Assembly (NCBI GenBank): GCA_030268105.1
Contig: BSDZ01000004.1
Location: 801,001 to 865,000, forward strand
Length of the DNA stretch: 64,000 nt
Direction of reading: 5' to 3'
Origin: Volvox africanus
Lineage: Eukaryota > Chlorophyta > Chlorophyceae > Chlamydomonadales > Volvocaceae
The stretch's first letter is position 1. The number at the start of each line of letters is the position of its first letter. The translations under genes and the position numbers were made by a program. The notes beneath the pieces are model-generated. The model worked only from the letters and a program-made list of their open reading frames with translations. It did not search any database and was not told where the DNA came from. Shown here one piece after another: positions 11,998 through 24,201 of the stretch.

Positions 11998-12786
11998 TGC
12001 GGTCACACGCAGGGTTGAGGAGGTGAAGGGGACATTGTCATGCTGTCGGACCTTTCTGATGTTATGGCCTTCATTTCTTGGCTTCCGTAATGTGCGTGAA
12101 GTTTAATATAATGTGAAGAATGATGAGATGCTTTGGCACAAGTTATGTTTGCGTGGTGGAAGGTGGGACGCTGCAGCCTTGTACACTGAGCCAGCTGCAG
12201 CACCAGCAATGCAGGCGATCAGTAGTTGAGGTAGCCGCCTCCCTGAAGGCAGACTGCCACTAACATGTGTGGGTTATATCCTGGATGAGGAGGAGGTTGG
12301 TTTACCGCCACCTCCCAACTATCTTGGGACATGATGATGATGATGATGCCTGCAGGTTTCGGTTGGGTCTCGATCGACCTAGTCCTTGCATATTCCCAAG
12401 CGCTTCCTGCACTCAGCAGGTGCACCATTTTCCTCAGGCCGTGGGGCAGGGGTACCATGAGTGTCCCAGGTGGCTCAAGTCAGGATTGTGGTACCCTGCT
12501 GCCGCCGTCGCTGCCACCGTCACCGCCACCATCACTACTATGCAGTATCCCTGTCCTCCCATCCATGCGTACCCCCAGCCTGTCAAAACCCAAAGCCGGT
12601 CACATGCGGCCTGTCCTCCCTCTAGTTGGCTCGGGGAACGGGAGCGGGGTAGGACCAGGCCCCGCCAGGGATTAAAACTCCAAACGATGTCAACCCAGCT
12701 AACAAAATCGGCTGTCATCTCCCTTGCAGGATGGTACCCTCCTTCCGCATAACACTTGTCAACCCTTAGCACCTACGGCACGCCCG

Positions 12787-12791
12787 TTACA
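12787..12791 (-). promoter_or_regulatory. TGTAA polyadenylation signal (minus strand) for the RS/RGG gene
   Basis: TTACA on the plus strand equals TGTAA on the minus strand, about 335 bases beyond the stop at 13124. The 12000-12780 interval between the two convergent 3' ends shows no supported coding exon. Confidence 0.5.
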
Positions 12792-13123
12792 CAAGCCGCC
12801 GCATTATTAAAAGAGCCAGCCGCCTTTTCAACCACCACCGCCACCCGACCACCAAACGCCATTTACTAGACAAGTCGGTAAATAGGCCTCATAACCACAT
12901 CATACAATATAATCCTAAGGATGGTGCAGAAGCAGGCAACACTGCCGTTAAAACGCCATTCCGGACTACAGCTACGAGCATATCGGTCAACCCGTTAACT
13001 GCGCCGTGGGGACGTGCCACTGCTAAACTCATACACGATTGGGTTCCCCTGCGATTGACTGAGTCAGTTTTTTCCCACCCTATACCCCAGCCGTACGGCA
13101 CTCAAGAATAATCATAACGGAAA

Positions 13124-15744
13124 TCACACGTTTGTTGGGATTCGGAGCTTGAAGCTCAGCGCCTTGGGCCGCCCATCACTGCTGACCCCGGCTACCCCGG
13201 CCTCACTCCAACCCCCGGCGGCGGTTGCCACTCCACCGGCTGTTTGATCCTCCAACGTGACCTCTAGGACCTTTCGATCCAGGGAGCCCCCCGCCTGACC
13301 TACGGCTTGACCTGCTGCGAGTCCCCCGGGGGGATCCCCTGGCGGCGGCGGCGGTGGGCCCCCCGTTGACACGACCGCCGGCACCGCGGCCACCGTCGCT
13401 GCCGGCGGCGGTGCCACTGGTTGCAATGCGATGCCAGTGGGTAGCTCAGCCTTCACAGCGGCAAAGGCGGCCTCCTCGCCCTCCATCATCACCGTCGCCT
13501 GTTGGACCATCTGAAGAGGGCGTGGAGCAGGAGCAGCCAGCAGCAGCAAAACCACTACGATATTAAAATGCAAGATGTAGGTTATGTATATTACCGGTAA
13601 CAACCTTGGTACATCAGGTTTAAGCCTGGAATGAACATGACGTAAACCTCCATGTCAGCTAACTGACACTCAGAGCTCAGCAGTACGTCACGGGAAGGAC
13701 GGACTATCACGCACAGCCTCACGCTCTCTGTCTCTCCCCCGCTCCCATACACACACATATACGCATCTTAATCGCACATCTGAATGTTGAGGATTTTTGG
13801 ACGAGCTGGGAACATATACCGTCCTATGTTACCACCCCACGCCCATCAGGCCGCCATGGACTCGTTGTGGTTTCTTGAGGCTCCACTAGCAGCAGCAGCA
13901 GCAGCAGCTGCGGCCTCTGCTTTGCCACCATCGAGCTTGGAGTGTCCCCATTGCGCATGGGGTCTAAAACTTGTAACCTTCCCCACTCCTATACGCATCC
14001 TTCAACCCTCCTCTACCACTGCGGCAGTTCTTGTTACCCCAATTTGCTATTCCGTGGACTCCAGCAGCCAAGGACATGAACACCTCCGTTGGTGCCTCAT
14101 CCACACGCACGTCCATGTCTGCTCTTTGTAATTTTCCCAACCCTCTGCTGCCTCAGCTGCCTGCGCACTCACCGTATTAAGATCCTCCTGCGCCCGCGTC
14201 AACTCCACCTGTGCCGCCTCCACACCTGCCTTGGCGCCATCCACACGCCGCAGCGCCGCCACCAGCCGAACCAACATGTTTCCTCGGTTCTTGGAGCGCT
14301 CAGCCACAGCGCGAACCTGCAAGCGGCGATGGCCCCTAAGGAACGAATATATATTCTATTTTAAAAAACTAGACATATATACTACATAACTATATACAGA
14401 TCTGTGAGCTATATACATAGTTTATAGAGTAATATATATTTTATATATGAGGTTGCTATGTTTTCATGCATCTCACATGGCATGCAGTTGACGCTGCGCC
14501 GAGCACATGCCGCCATACGCATGTGGGTGTTCCCCACATCTCCAGGAAAGGACACACCTTGTCGCTAACAAACTCCAGCTTCTTGCGGTCCGCCTCGTGA
14601 GCCACCCGCTGCGCCGAAAGCTCGTGCTCTAACGTCCCGACGCGGGATAACAGCTCCGTCTCACGCCTGGTGGCAGCGCCGCCACCAGCGGTGCCATCAC
14701 CAGCGACAGCGCCGGGAGGGCCGCGTGTGCGACCGGTTGCCCGCCGGTGCCCTCTGCCTGCGCCAGAGAAGCCACAACCCACAGGTTGCCGTATGGAGTA
14801 CCACAACCCACAGGTACGCTATTGGCTCCAATCCTGAGAAAAAAAACCACGGAATGACAGGGCAACGTGGCCCGGACACGTGACACGAGGCGATGCCGTG
14901 GAAAATACTCACCAGATTCCCCGGAGGAGGAGGAAGATGCGCTGTCGTCGCTGTGGACATCACGGCCTGGGCTATAGCCACCGCCGGGACCGCTGTAGCG
15001 CTGCGGGCCGCCGCCACGGTAGCTGGCACCCGGTCCATAACCGCCACCGCGTCCACCGCGCCCCATACCAAACCTGTTGAACCGCGACAAACCGATTGAA
15101 GTTGTTCATAACCTCATCTATATACTCACGTCAGGCATGCCGTGCCAAGCTGGGTTACGATAAGGCCCCACTCGCATCCTGCTCTGCAAGTCCAAATCCC
15201 ACGCTATGTGATTCTGGGCCTCAGGGCATTCCTGCAGGAATCCTCCCACAGGCATAACAAAAGGTCAAGCCTTCGCGATTCCTGACTGTGTATACTGCTG
15301 GAGACGGAAGCGGAAGGTGGAAAGGGACAAGCTTCGTGGGAAGGATGCGTAAGCGTTTCTGTCGAATGGGTTATGACGGAATGTTGGTACATCTCGTGAC
15401 AGTCAGGGCTGTGGGCTCGATTGACGCCCCGAGCTCACCTGCCAGCCCCGCCGGCCCCTCGAGGTGACCGCGACCGGCTCCGAGATCTGGACCTGCTGCG
15501 ATCACGATCCCATTCTGGCCCTGGTGGACTTCCTCCCCATCTGCGTGCATCGGCTCATCGCCGGGTTTACGCCATCCTTGTCAGCAGCAAGTAATGGGCA
15601 CAGTAACTGGTGAACATGCTGGTGTCAAGATCGTCGTAAAAAGGGCAACCTAGTTCTTCGTAGATGTGTGGGAAAAACTTGAGCACCTGTCTGGAGAGCG
15701 AGGTCTGCCGCCACGCTGCATGAAGGGTCACAGCCGCCCAATGA
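13124..15744 (-). CDS. RS-, RGG- and coiled-coil-containing protein (5' end unresolved)
   Basis: Exons (minus): 15744-15571, 15540-15439, 15073-14913, 14757-14558, 14316-14173, 13510-13124, about 388 residues from the first exon assigned here. The order is: an unrecognised globular segment (VLKFFPHIYEELG, then CAHYLLLTRMA); an Arg-Ser dipeptide run (RDRSRSRSRSRSRSPRG); a Gly/Arg/Tyr-rich part (MGRGGRGGGYGPG); an acidic Ser patch; two coiled-coil exons (LSRVGTLEHELSAQ; VEAAQVELTRAQEDL); and a Pro/Gly/Ala-rich tail ending LSFKLRIPTNV. RS plus RGG content is typical of pre-mRNA splicing or RNP proteins, so a nuclear RNA-binding role is inferred, but no RRM is visible. The first two exons can be joined only by removing 30 nt (15570-15541) that contain in-frame stops; otherwise they belong to two transcripts. 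The donor after 14173 has an in-frame extension (VSAQAAEAAEGW) that may be alternatively used. An exon above 15744 must supply the start. Confidence 0.65.
14341..14452. repeat. AT-rich TATATA tract in an intron
   Basis: About 110 bases of TATATA/ATATAC-rich sequence inside the intron between the two coiled-coil exons of the RS/RGG gene. No coding content. Confidence 0.7.
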
Positions 15745-16527
15745 CTGGCGTTGCTTGTAATAAATAACTCAAGTTATTTGCATTCGAATATCAAAATAGA
15801 CAGTTAATATTCCTTATTTTAACAATTTGGAATCAAGGTGGAAGTTGCTTTCAGGCAAAATCAACCTAAATATTAAGCTTCCCAGCGATGGGTGTACATT
15901 GACATCAATGTACATTATCACTATCGGCTGCCATCATCCAGCAAGTTTGACTGAAATTACGACATTACGACGCAGCATGGTCGCAGCATCGGTTGACCCC
16001 CATAGGCTTCAATATGTTGAGAGGGCATCCAGATGATAAGCCCTACAACATACAAATTGCATTAACAAGAAGTGCTCCTTTCATTTCTCACATGTTGATG
16101 CCGTGCCCGCCTCATCCACTAACCTATATGTATCGTACTTCTGGTACTTGGGTGCCTCGCCCCTTGACCTTTGCATAGCATGATTGGACTACGGCTTCAG
16201 TGTTTGTTTCATCTCACTTAAGAATTTGAGGCGGATAGGGTGCGGATTGAGACGCGCGCATTGAGCCGCACCTTATCAGGGAACGGTGGGGAGGTACTCA
16301 GGTCTCACCTCGTCCGTCGCAGGTCCAGGTGTACGAATGCATACGTACGTGCACATGGCATCATAATGCTGTAATGTTGTACATAAAGCCGCTCATGTGC
16401 ATGGTGCTGCCTATTATGACAGTTTGTGATGCTGCCGATAGATCCGGGAATCTTACCGAGATGCTGCAGACAAATAACATCCCAATTCACAGCAACATAA
16501 GTCTTTTGGTCCCGCTGCTGGCTCCAC

Positions 16528-16602
16528 CTTTAAGGCCTGGAAGCCATTGTCAAATGTATATGTCGTGATGTGAACACGACGCATCAGCTCATCGACACAC
16601 TT
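16528..16602 (-). CDS. Candidate minus-strand exon, unassigned
   Basis: A 75-nt open segment flanked by AG (16604-16603) and GT (16527-16526) on the minus strand encodes KKCVDELMRRVHITT followed by YTFDNGFQALK. The amphipathic, non-repetitive composition looks coding. Its phase (0 at the end) does not join the 15744 exon directly, which needs phase 2. It may therefore be an upstream exon of the RS/RGG gene with one more exon between, or a different gene. Confidence 0.3.
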
Positions 16603-16884
16603 CTTCAACCCCATACACACACACACATGTGCGGTGTGCAGGAGGAAATCCAAAAACACTGCCCGTCCGGCCTCCTGCTCTTCCTCTCCTCATTTTTCTT
16701 CAGTTTCCAATGCCTGTGATTTCTAGTACTCCTATAATCCCGTCCCAGGCACCCAAAGTTACGCAAATCAGTGAATACATAATGCGTACCACACTTCACC
16801 GTGGGCCACTCTCAATTTGTTTATTGTGACCTTGTCGTACACACCGCAATCGCCTTCACCTCCGTAGTCCGCACATCCTTCCAG

Positions 16885-17654
16885 TCCATGGGCTATGATA
16901 TCCTGCTCAATCAGTCACTCGTCATCAACCTGGTAAGCCCTCTCTAATCAACACGATGATCACGCATGCACAGAAGCCCCTCACCTCATCCACCCACGAC
17001 GGGCTCGTTGTAAAGTAGTCGGACCCCTCACATACGTCACTAATGCACAAGTCCCGATCAGCCCCCTAACAATGCCACATCTATGTCGGCATCGGCATCC
17101 ACATCCAAACTACGCATTACCCACCCGCGGGGGTCCACGCACCCCCACTGCCAGTGCACATTCCCACGTTCTTTTTCTGTCACACAGGAATAGAGGATTT
17201 TGTTCTCTCTTCTTTTGTTCTCTACCCCTCCCCCTCCCCTCCCCTCCACCACTTAATCACTTAACCACTCCTAATCAGAACATCCTAGGACGCCCTCTAC
17301 GATCGCAGCGTATTGTGAGGCTACAAATGCGTATGCCCAACTCAAGGAGGTTCAGAAGGAAAAGCTGAATGGACAGAAAAACTCGCTGAGAGTAAGAGGT
17401 TTTATAGCGCGTTGGTTCCTAGGTTTTGTCTACTGCCCCAGGGATTTATACAAACAAGGCGGCCCTCGTGAACATGACATCCGACCCCTCTTCTCTCCCC
17501 GAGTATTGCCGATGTGAATTTCGACGCACGTGACCCAGTCACTGCTCCTATCGTGGCCTCAACTGCTTTGAAACATTCTTACCACAACCATCACGTGGGG
17601 GAAGGTGCTCGCGATGCTGCTGTTCGTTGTGGGCACCCCATGAGGGCTACCTAA
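16885..17654 (+). CDS. Candidate plus-strand exons of an unidentified gene
   Basis: Several exon-like segments occur. One is 16885-16932 (SMGYDILLNQSLVINL), before a GTAAGC donor. Another is roughly 17289-17391 (ATNAYAQLKEVQKEKLN, coiled-coil-like), before a GTAAGA donor. The last is about 17512-17654 (IADVNFDARDPVTAPIV and further to a stop at 17652-17654). A TGTAA at 17760-17764 supports a + strand transcript ending here. The phases between these pieces do not all join in my reading, so the structure is not established and the product is unknown. Confidence 0.25.
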
Positions 17655-17759
17655 CCAACCAATTTGACAACCCAATGCCCAACACCATCCCGGGAATCAA
17701 AGCGGCCGAGAAAAACCGTCACAGACGCCGACCAACCACATGCGACAAAATCAAACACG

Positions 17760-17764
17760 TGTAA
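17760..17764 (+). promoter_or_regulatory. TGTAA polyadenylation signal (candidate)
   Basis: TGTAA about 106 bases after the stop at 17652-17654. It is the main support for a plus-strand gene ending near 17.65 kb, convergent with ERO1. Confidence 0.3.
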
Positions 17765-18130
17765 GGAGATTCACGGAGCAAACGTCACGCACAGGCGAGT
17801 GGGTTTCGGAGCTCTCCTGAGAGCCAGACCAGACGCATTCTTTTTGCGCTCTCCCCGCGCCACGACATAAGATGACTTCACATCATCACACCTCACGACC
17901 TGCTCCAACCAGCGCTGCGGTCATGGGTTCCCACGACCAGGTGTGTTTCCTTATCTTGCCCGCCCCGCCCCGCTGCCGGTTTGTTAAGTCACGGGGTCAC
18001 CCGAAGCGACCGGCAGTGGTGCCGCTTCCGCACCTTCCTGCGCCTGCAGCTCCGCAGACAGTTGCCTGCGATGCAGAATGCAATACAGCAAAATACGAAG
18101 GTCCACAGGAGCGGTATACAGCTCTGTGCT

Positions 18131-18135
18131 TTACA
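18131..18135 (-). promoter_or_regulatory. TGTAA polyadenylation signal (minus strand) for ERO1
   Basis: TTACA on the plus strand, about 220 bases beyond the ERO1 stop at 18352. It gives a short 3'UTR typical of the group. Confidence 0.5.
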
Positions 18136-18351
18136 GCAAGCAGGTTTGTGGCAACATTCCTGCGTTTCCTTTATTTCAGCCTTCTTCATCCCCAATCTTC
18201 AGAGACCTAAACAGACCAAGCAAAAAATCAGAGGCATGAAACCATGCAAGGTGATCATACTGGTAACACGGTGTTGTGACGTTTGAGAGTTTAGACCCAC
18301 ACTAGGCGGGACAGCGAGGCCGCAGATTGGGACGTTCCATGGCCAGCACAG

Positions 18352-21300
18352 TCATCGCCGGTAAGGATTATCGCGTAGCAGCATATGCAATGGATCCCCC
18401 ACTAGACCTCCATACGCAACCCACCTGTAGTACTCTATGCTGGCTGAGAACCTCTCCAGGAGGTTGACCAGCGCAATGACTTCGTTGCGCTCCAGAACCA
18501 AGGTGCTCAGGGAGGGAGCGGTGGGGAGTGCACCGCTGCAGTCAGAGGAGCTGAATAGCACCTTGAGAGCGGTGGCTACACCTGTGAACCGGTGGACAGC
18601 GATGTGCGTATGCTTGGGTGTTGTGTATGTATGTGTATTTGGTTGTGGGATAGGGGTGTCGGGATCGTCGCGGTTCGACTTGTAAAGAAGGGACGCCCAC
18701 TGCTCGGGGAGGACGGGACGTCAACGTGCCCAGCATCTTTCGCATTTTCAAACACCGTCATAAACCCAAGGGCTCGCTTCGGGTCACATTGCCTCAGAGT
18801 CTTTCGGATGAACGAGCTAAACACCAACTGTACACGAAAAATGAAACAGCCGAAAAATGACGCATTCTACGTACCGAGCGTCTGCAGCTTGCCCCACAGC
18901 TTGCACTTTTCACAGCCTACACAGTCCATGATGCGCGTGATGTTTACGAACGCAGACCGCAGCTCCTCCCGCAGCGCCAATCCGTCACCGCCCTTCCACA
19001 GCCGTCCCTCGTCGAACGGCATGGGACAGGAGGACCGCAGCTCCGGCAGATCGATCTACGTGAAAGCACAAGAGTGTCAGACCCAGCCAGACTCAGGGGT
19101 ACGTTCGGACAAGTGTATTGTTGTCATTGGCGTTACAGTGCTTTATTCATATCTTTCATTGTTCAGCGAAGGCCCTCCGTCACGGATACCGATACGGGGT
19201 CAACGTTTTGGATCTTTTCAAGGCATTACGGCAACTACGTGGCAAACTTTAGAAGACTCAAAGAGCTGCAGAAGTGAAGAAAGGGGTTGACGAATGTCGA
19301 TTGGGTCAGCTGCTTTTGCCTGACCGAATCCGCTCAGCGCCATAAGGCTCCTGCAATCGGGTTCGCTCCTCCCCTCCCCTCCCCTCCCCTCCCCTCCCCT
19401 CCCCTCCCCTCCCCTCCCCTCCCCTCCCCTCCCCTCCCCTCCCCTCCCCTCCCCTCCCCTCCCCTCCCCTCCCCTCCCCTCCCCTCCCCTCCCCTCCCCT
19501 CCCCTCCCCTCCCCTCCCCTCCCCTCCCCTCCCCTCCCCTCTCGACCCGACAACCCTCTCATCCCATATATACAAAGATATCGTCCTTCCAATGCCCGAC
19601 GCTAGGTCCCTCCTCATCTCTCGCTCACTCTTACACCGTAAACTTCGGATCTGTCATAAGCTGGAAATGCGCGAAACCCGGCAACTAGGCCCACCCGAAC
19701 CAACTGACCAGCTGCTGCATAAGCGCCGCCGCCGTCGCGTCCTCGTCCGCCAGCCCCGTCATGTACTCATACCGCGCTAGCAGCGGCCCCGCCTTCATCA
19801 CCGCTCGCAACACGAACAAGTAAGCGAAATACAAGTTCTCCACGCGGTCTCGTAACTCCGGAGTGCCCAACCGCTTGCGGAAGTCCGTCAGGTTGTGTCC
19901 CCACAGGCCCCGTTCCTCATTGATAAGGTAATTGGCGGAGATATGTGCGGAGATGGAGGCGTGCATTCCAGAGATGAGGCGGTAGAAAACTCGCTTCTCA
20001 GGACAAAGTTCCTCATCGTCCCCATCGCCGGCGGCGACAGGGGAGGAGAAGGAAGAGGAAGACGTGACGGCTGGAGTTTGGCGTTGAAAGCAGCTCTGAG
20101 AATAGATGGCGTTCCAAATACGGTGTGCGTGATCACCTGCGTATCCTGTAGGGAGGGAGGTGGGGGAGGGAGGGAGCAAGGAGGCGGAGGGAGATGTAAA
20201 GAGGGAGGGGTATGGACAGGATTGCTGCACATGCGGACAGGGAGGCGTCATGGAGGTGAGGTTTGGAGACACACAACAAACGATTCGAGAGGTGTGACCG
20301 CCTGCCGCCGAGTCGCTTACCCGTGTACCGCTCAGGATTGATGAGCAAATTGACGTACTGGTAATCATCTGTTCCTTCGGGCTCGGCCATCCAGGGGTTG
20401 TTGAACCCGCGCCAGCCCTGCGACCCATGGGGCAGTGTGCAGCCGCAGCGTCGAGGCGTCTGAGGATGCGATTCTAAAGATCTGAGTCTGAGGATGCCAA
20501 TAGCGGCCTCGAAATGGTCTTACCTCATCACGTCATAAGGAAAAGGAAGGGCTTCACTTTTGGGTCGTTAGTTCCTTAGGAGGACCTCCGTACTCACTAA
20601 CGACAAAATAACAGCACAACGCCGAGCCCTGATCCAAACCCTGACCAACTTCCCTGGACTTAAAACGTTCATGAATAGGCCCTTGTTGGTTGGTTGAGAA
20701 ACCGCGGAATGCTAATGACATCACGGGAAGGTGGCCCCCGCGCCTTAGGATACGACATGCGAAGTATAAAGCACGAATTCCATTCTTAAACCCCATCAGC
20801 TCACACACATCATTCGGAGAAATCGCACCGATGCGATCCTTTCTTATAAAATGTGATTTTGCTAAACAGTAACCTGAATGCCAATTGGCATTCAGGTTAC
20901 TGACATAACTGTGTACAAGGGGATGGACGCCGGGCTGCACCGGTTGGCGGAGACAATGAGTACTGGGGATGCCCCAGCACTCACCACCCATCGACGCTGG
21001 TATTTTCGCGGTTTCGGAGCAGTGTATGAGGCAACTATTTTATCTCCCTCCCCCCCTTGCTCAGGCCCCTCATTTCTCCCTCTGTTTCTCCCTCCCTCCT
21101 TCCGTCCCCACCCCCCTCGCTCTTGACCTTAACTTCCATCCTTCCATATATGGCTCCGTCTCCCTGGCCACGACCCACCTCTTCACGACCCACCTTGAGG
21201 TTTAGCAGCCTAACCGCAGTGTCTGGGTCCACGGTGCTGTTAACGCGGCTGTCCAACTCCGCAGCACCTGAAGGGAGACGAGGGAGTCCAGCCGTGGGAA

Positions 21301-23586
21301 GAAACGCACCCGTGGGAACGCAGCAATGGCGGCCGCGGCTGTGGCTGCGGTGGCAGCGGCAACGAAAAGCTTGTCTTTCTTACTTGCTGATTTTGGTTTC
21401 GTTTGGACCGTGATGCCCTTCAAAACATCATGTTTTTGCGGAGCTTTCAGCGAAACACCACTTTGCCATCCCAGACCTTCCCCCTCTCCTCTGCCGCCCC
21501 AGGGAGCTGAACAGCGCAACCCGCATTCCTAGCTCCCCCACCCACTGTCTCCGTTTTCGGCACGTCACCCACATTGATTTGTGTTGCACCAGCCCTCCTC
21601 CTCCTGCTGGCGCCACGGCTGCGGCACCTCTGACTGTTCGCACTCACACACGCTACACGCCCGGAGGCTGCACATGGAGTCATCCGGCCACAATGGGCAA
21701 TCACAATAGATGTTAACCTGCCGGGGAGCAATTTGGTTCCGGAGCTCAGATTAAATGGGACCCTTCATGGGTTTTGAGCTCAAAGACATATTGGGTTTGG
21801 GTGTAAGTCAGGTGTTCTGCGACCCGTTTGAACTGCGGCACAGCCCAGGCGGTTTATTTACTCCTTTTACATGAGATCTGATCTAAACACATGGCATCTG
21901 GTGATGGCTATGTCCCTACCCCGTCGGCTGGGCTGTCAATGGAAGTGACGGGACCCCTGGTTTGAGGCGCAGAGGCAGTGCAGAGGAGGAAAACGGAGTG
22001 CCGAGTAGGTTCGAGATGGCAGATGTGGGTGACGTGCCCCAACGGTCCCCAGGACCATCTTCACGTGGAACTGCTCAATCAGCTCCAACAGCTGCATGCC
22101 GAGCGCCCCGCTTGGCGTCTACCAGCAGTACGGAGTACCCCTCATGCCCTCACATTCCCCCACTTGGGTGATCCTTCGACGACGACAGGATCATTTGGCT
22201 TCCTTCTTCCCACCTACATCGTTGGCCTGCCCCTTCCCCCTGCCCCCTCCGCCTCCCCGAGAGCATTGGCCGTCGTTGGCTTGGTCGTCTGTTGCTGCAG
22301 TCCGCTTCTTACCTTGAAGTACCGGAAGAACGCCGTCCGTACTAAATGCCGTAACAAAGGGTGTACTACCGTATTAAGCCGGTCAACGTCCTGGTACGTG
22401 CAGTTACCTGGATTGCGGGGAGAGGGGGGATGGAGCGGGATTCGAGGAGGAGGGTGCAGCACAGCACCCGAGGAGGGAAGGGCTGGCGGGGGAGAGTCCA
22501 TGTGCGAGTTTAGATCACGAATGCAAGATATAGATAAGAGTACAATCACCGTGGGCAGACCCGTAATCCTGTACGGTACCTTACTGTACCACAAACACAA
22601 ATGCATCATCCGGCTGGGATGATATGTAACGGCTTTCGTTCCCCTCAAAACGCGGCGAAAAATCTTTGCGCAGCCTTCCTTGACATTAACAGATCAGGTA
22701 AGAAATATTGCCGGAGGGACTGCCCCGGCTGTCACAGCAGCAAAAGCCACGTGCTACCTCGGCCTCAGATCTGTTAAGACAACGCATTCTACAGGCACTG
22801 ACCCAGATTTGTACAGCTCCCACCCGTTGTGGGTCACCGCTCCGGAACCCAATTGTAACCCTGCAGCCCTAAGCATCATGTGCAGGAGGTGCATTCCACG
22901 TCTTTAAGTTCGTTGGGTCCGATCTCAATCCGATCTCAATCCCCAACTTGACTTCCCCTGACCCTGAGCGCTACTCGCCCAACCTGAATATCCCGCCAGG
23001 AGCCGTGACAGCAAACACGCACCCCAACCCCGGGCCACGAGTCCACGAGTGAAGGAAAAGGAAGGCAGGGACGATTCACTTACAACATTCGTCAACGTGA
23101 CCGCTAAGCTTGCAAGTTTCCCCAGCCACAAGCTCCGTTGCTGAAATGGTTGCGGCGCTCTGCGGTCACCAAGCTGCAACCGTTCACAAGCGTGCCCTGC
23201 AAACGGCAAGCTTCCGGAACTACAGAAGCTTCCCATACCACCATCACCATTACCCATGGCTAGTGCGGTAATTGTGCGGCGGATGGAAGTGCAGTGTTAC
23301 CACGGATTCGTGTACGGCGCGAACTTGCCTGCTCCGCCTCTCCTAGGACGAACTGGGTACTGGTGGTAAATGAATCTAAGACTGAAGCTGCTCCTAGTTC
23401 GGCGTTTGATATGCCGGTTACGTTTATTGGAGGGGCTTCAGCGACGGCGAAGCGCTGCGATGCGATCGAGGTAAGGTTTGAGTCCCATGTTTGCAAGGAC
23501 CTGCGCATTATAACTGAAAAGCCTACTTGTAATGCTGCCAGCAAAAGCAGTCCGATAGGACGGGTAGCCCAGAGCCGAACAGTCAT
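18352..23586 (-). CDS. ERO1: ERO1, endoplasmic reticulum oxidoreductin (PDI oxidase), 9 exons
   Basis: Flavoprotein thiol oxidase of the ER lumen that re-oxidises protein disulfide isomerase using O2. Exons (minus): 23586-23501, 22770-22721, 22407-22313, 21717-21573, 21267-21194, 20417-20321, 20145-19709, 19055-18875, 18581-18352; phases join to 464 aa, the usual ERO1 size. Residues 10-27 form a hydrophobic signal/anchor. Then come [16 protein letters not shown] and FFRYFK, then [17 protein letters not shown] with the shuttle Cys pair C93-x4-C98. Next are [52 protein letters not shown] and [16 protein letters not shown]. The FAD-proximal active-site triad CVGCEKC is at about 373-379, followed by [19 protein letters not shown]. 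Exon 2 (22770-22721, donor GTCCCT) and the exon 1 donor are the weakest calls. A GTGAGT inside exon 4 would truncate the Cys-rich region and was not used. Reading through to 18352 gives the C-terminus; a further splice is possible at a GTGGGT at about 18427. Confidence 0.93.
19368..19541. repeat. (CCCCT)n pentanucleotide array, about 34 units
   Basis: 174 bases of uninterrupted CCCCT, inside the ERO1 intron 19708-19056. The transcribed strand is (AGGGG)n, a strong G-quadruplex former. The long frames over it are repeat artefacts. Confidence 0.97.
20867..20902. repeat. 36-bp perfect palindrome (18-bp arms, no loop)
   Basis: Bases 20867-20884 are exactly reverse-complemented by 20885-20902, centred on CCAATTGG. 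It lies in the ERO1 intron between exons 5 and 6. It may be a remnant of a foldback element or a site for a dimeric DNA-binding protein. Confidence 0.9.
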
Positions 23587-24201
23587 GGTCAAGTAAACCG
23601 GACACAACGACCCGTGCAGCAACGACCAGTCAACGTAAAATTTTCATGCAATTAAAGTAGTATAAGTCAGAACTATGATTCAAGCGCGAGCTTTGAACTT
23701 TGGAGCTACTGAAATCACTAGACACTTTCACTGACAGGTGTACTAGGCGACGTGTCCACGGATGTAAATAAAACGTGATCCACCTAATAAGATGGCACAT
23801 TTAACGCACTGCATAATTCTGCTGCGAGACGCGGTTGTGCGCCGGTTGGCAAGGGACATGAAAGTGTATCGCACCGTGTACGCCACGTACGGGACCTTAG
23901 AGAAGCAAACCAAACAAACCGGATACAACGAAATAATTTGTTTTGACACACCATGCAAATTGTCAGCTTGTGTTAAAGGAATCGGACTTTCTAAAACACG
24001 CGAAACAACACATAGCTTCTAAACTTCCATGATGAATACTATTATGGGATCCCAATCGAAATTAATTTATATCACCTACGAATGTAGCTTGATATTTACA
24101 AGCAAAGCATCCGCGTGACTGGCGGTTAACGTACTCTAGCTTGTAGCTCACGAGGGAGCCAGGCCAAAATTATTACTTGAAGTGAATCCAAGGACACTAT
24201 T
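23587..24201. promoter_or_regulatory. Divergent intergenic region between ERO1 and the coiled-coil gene
   Basis: 615 bp between the ERO1 start (minus) and the 24202 start (plus). It holds no exon that I can support and should carry both promoters and 5'UTRs. Confidence 0.55.

Noticed and set aside
18576..18827. Minus-strand frame [19 protein letters not shown] as an additional ERO1 exon
   Set aside because: The flanking ERO1 exons (ending 18875, starting 18581) join in phase without it and the family has no such insert.
19218..19688. Gly-Glu-Gly-Arg / Pro-Ser-Pro frames
   Set aside because: Translation of the CCCCT array inside an ERO1 intron.
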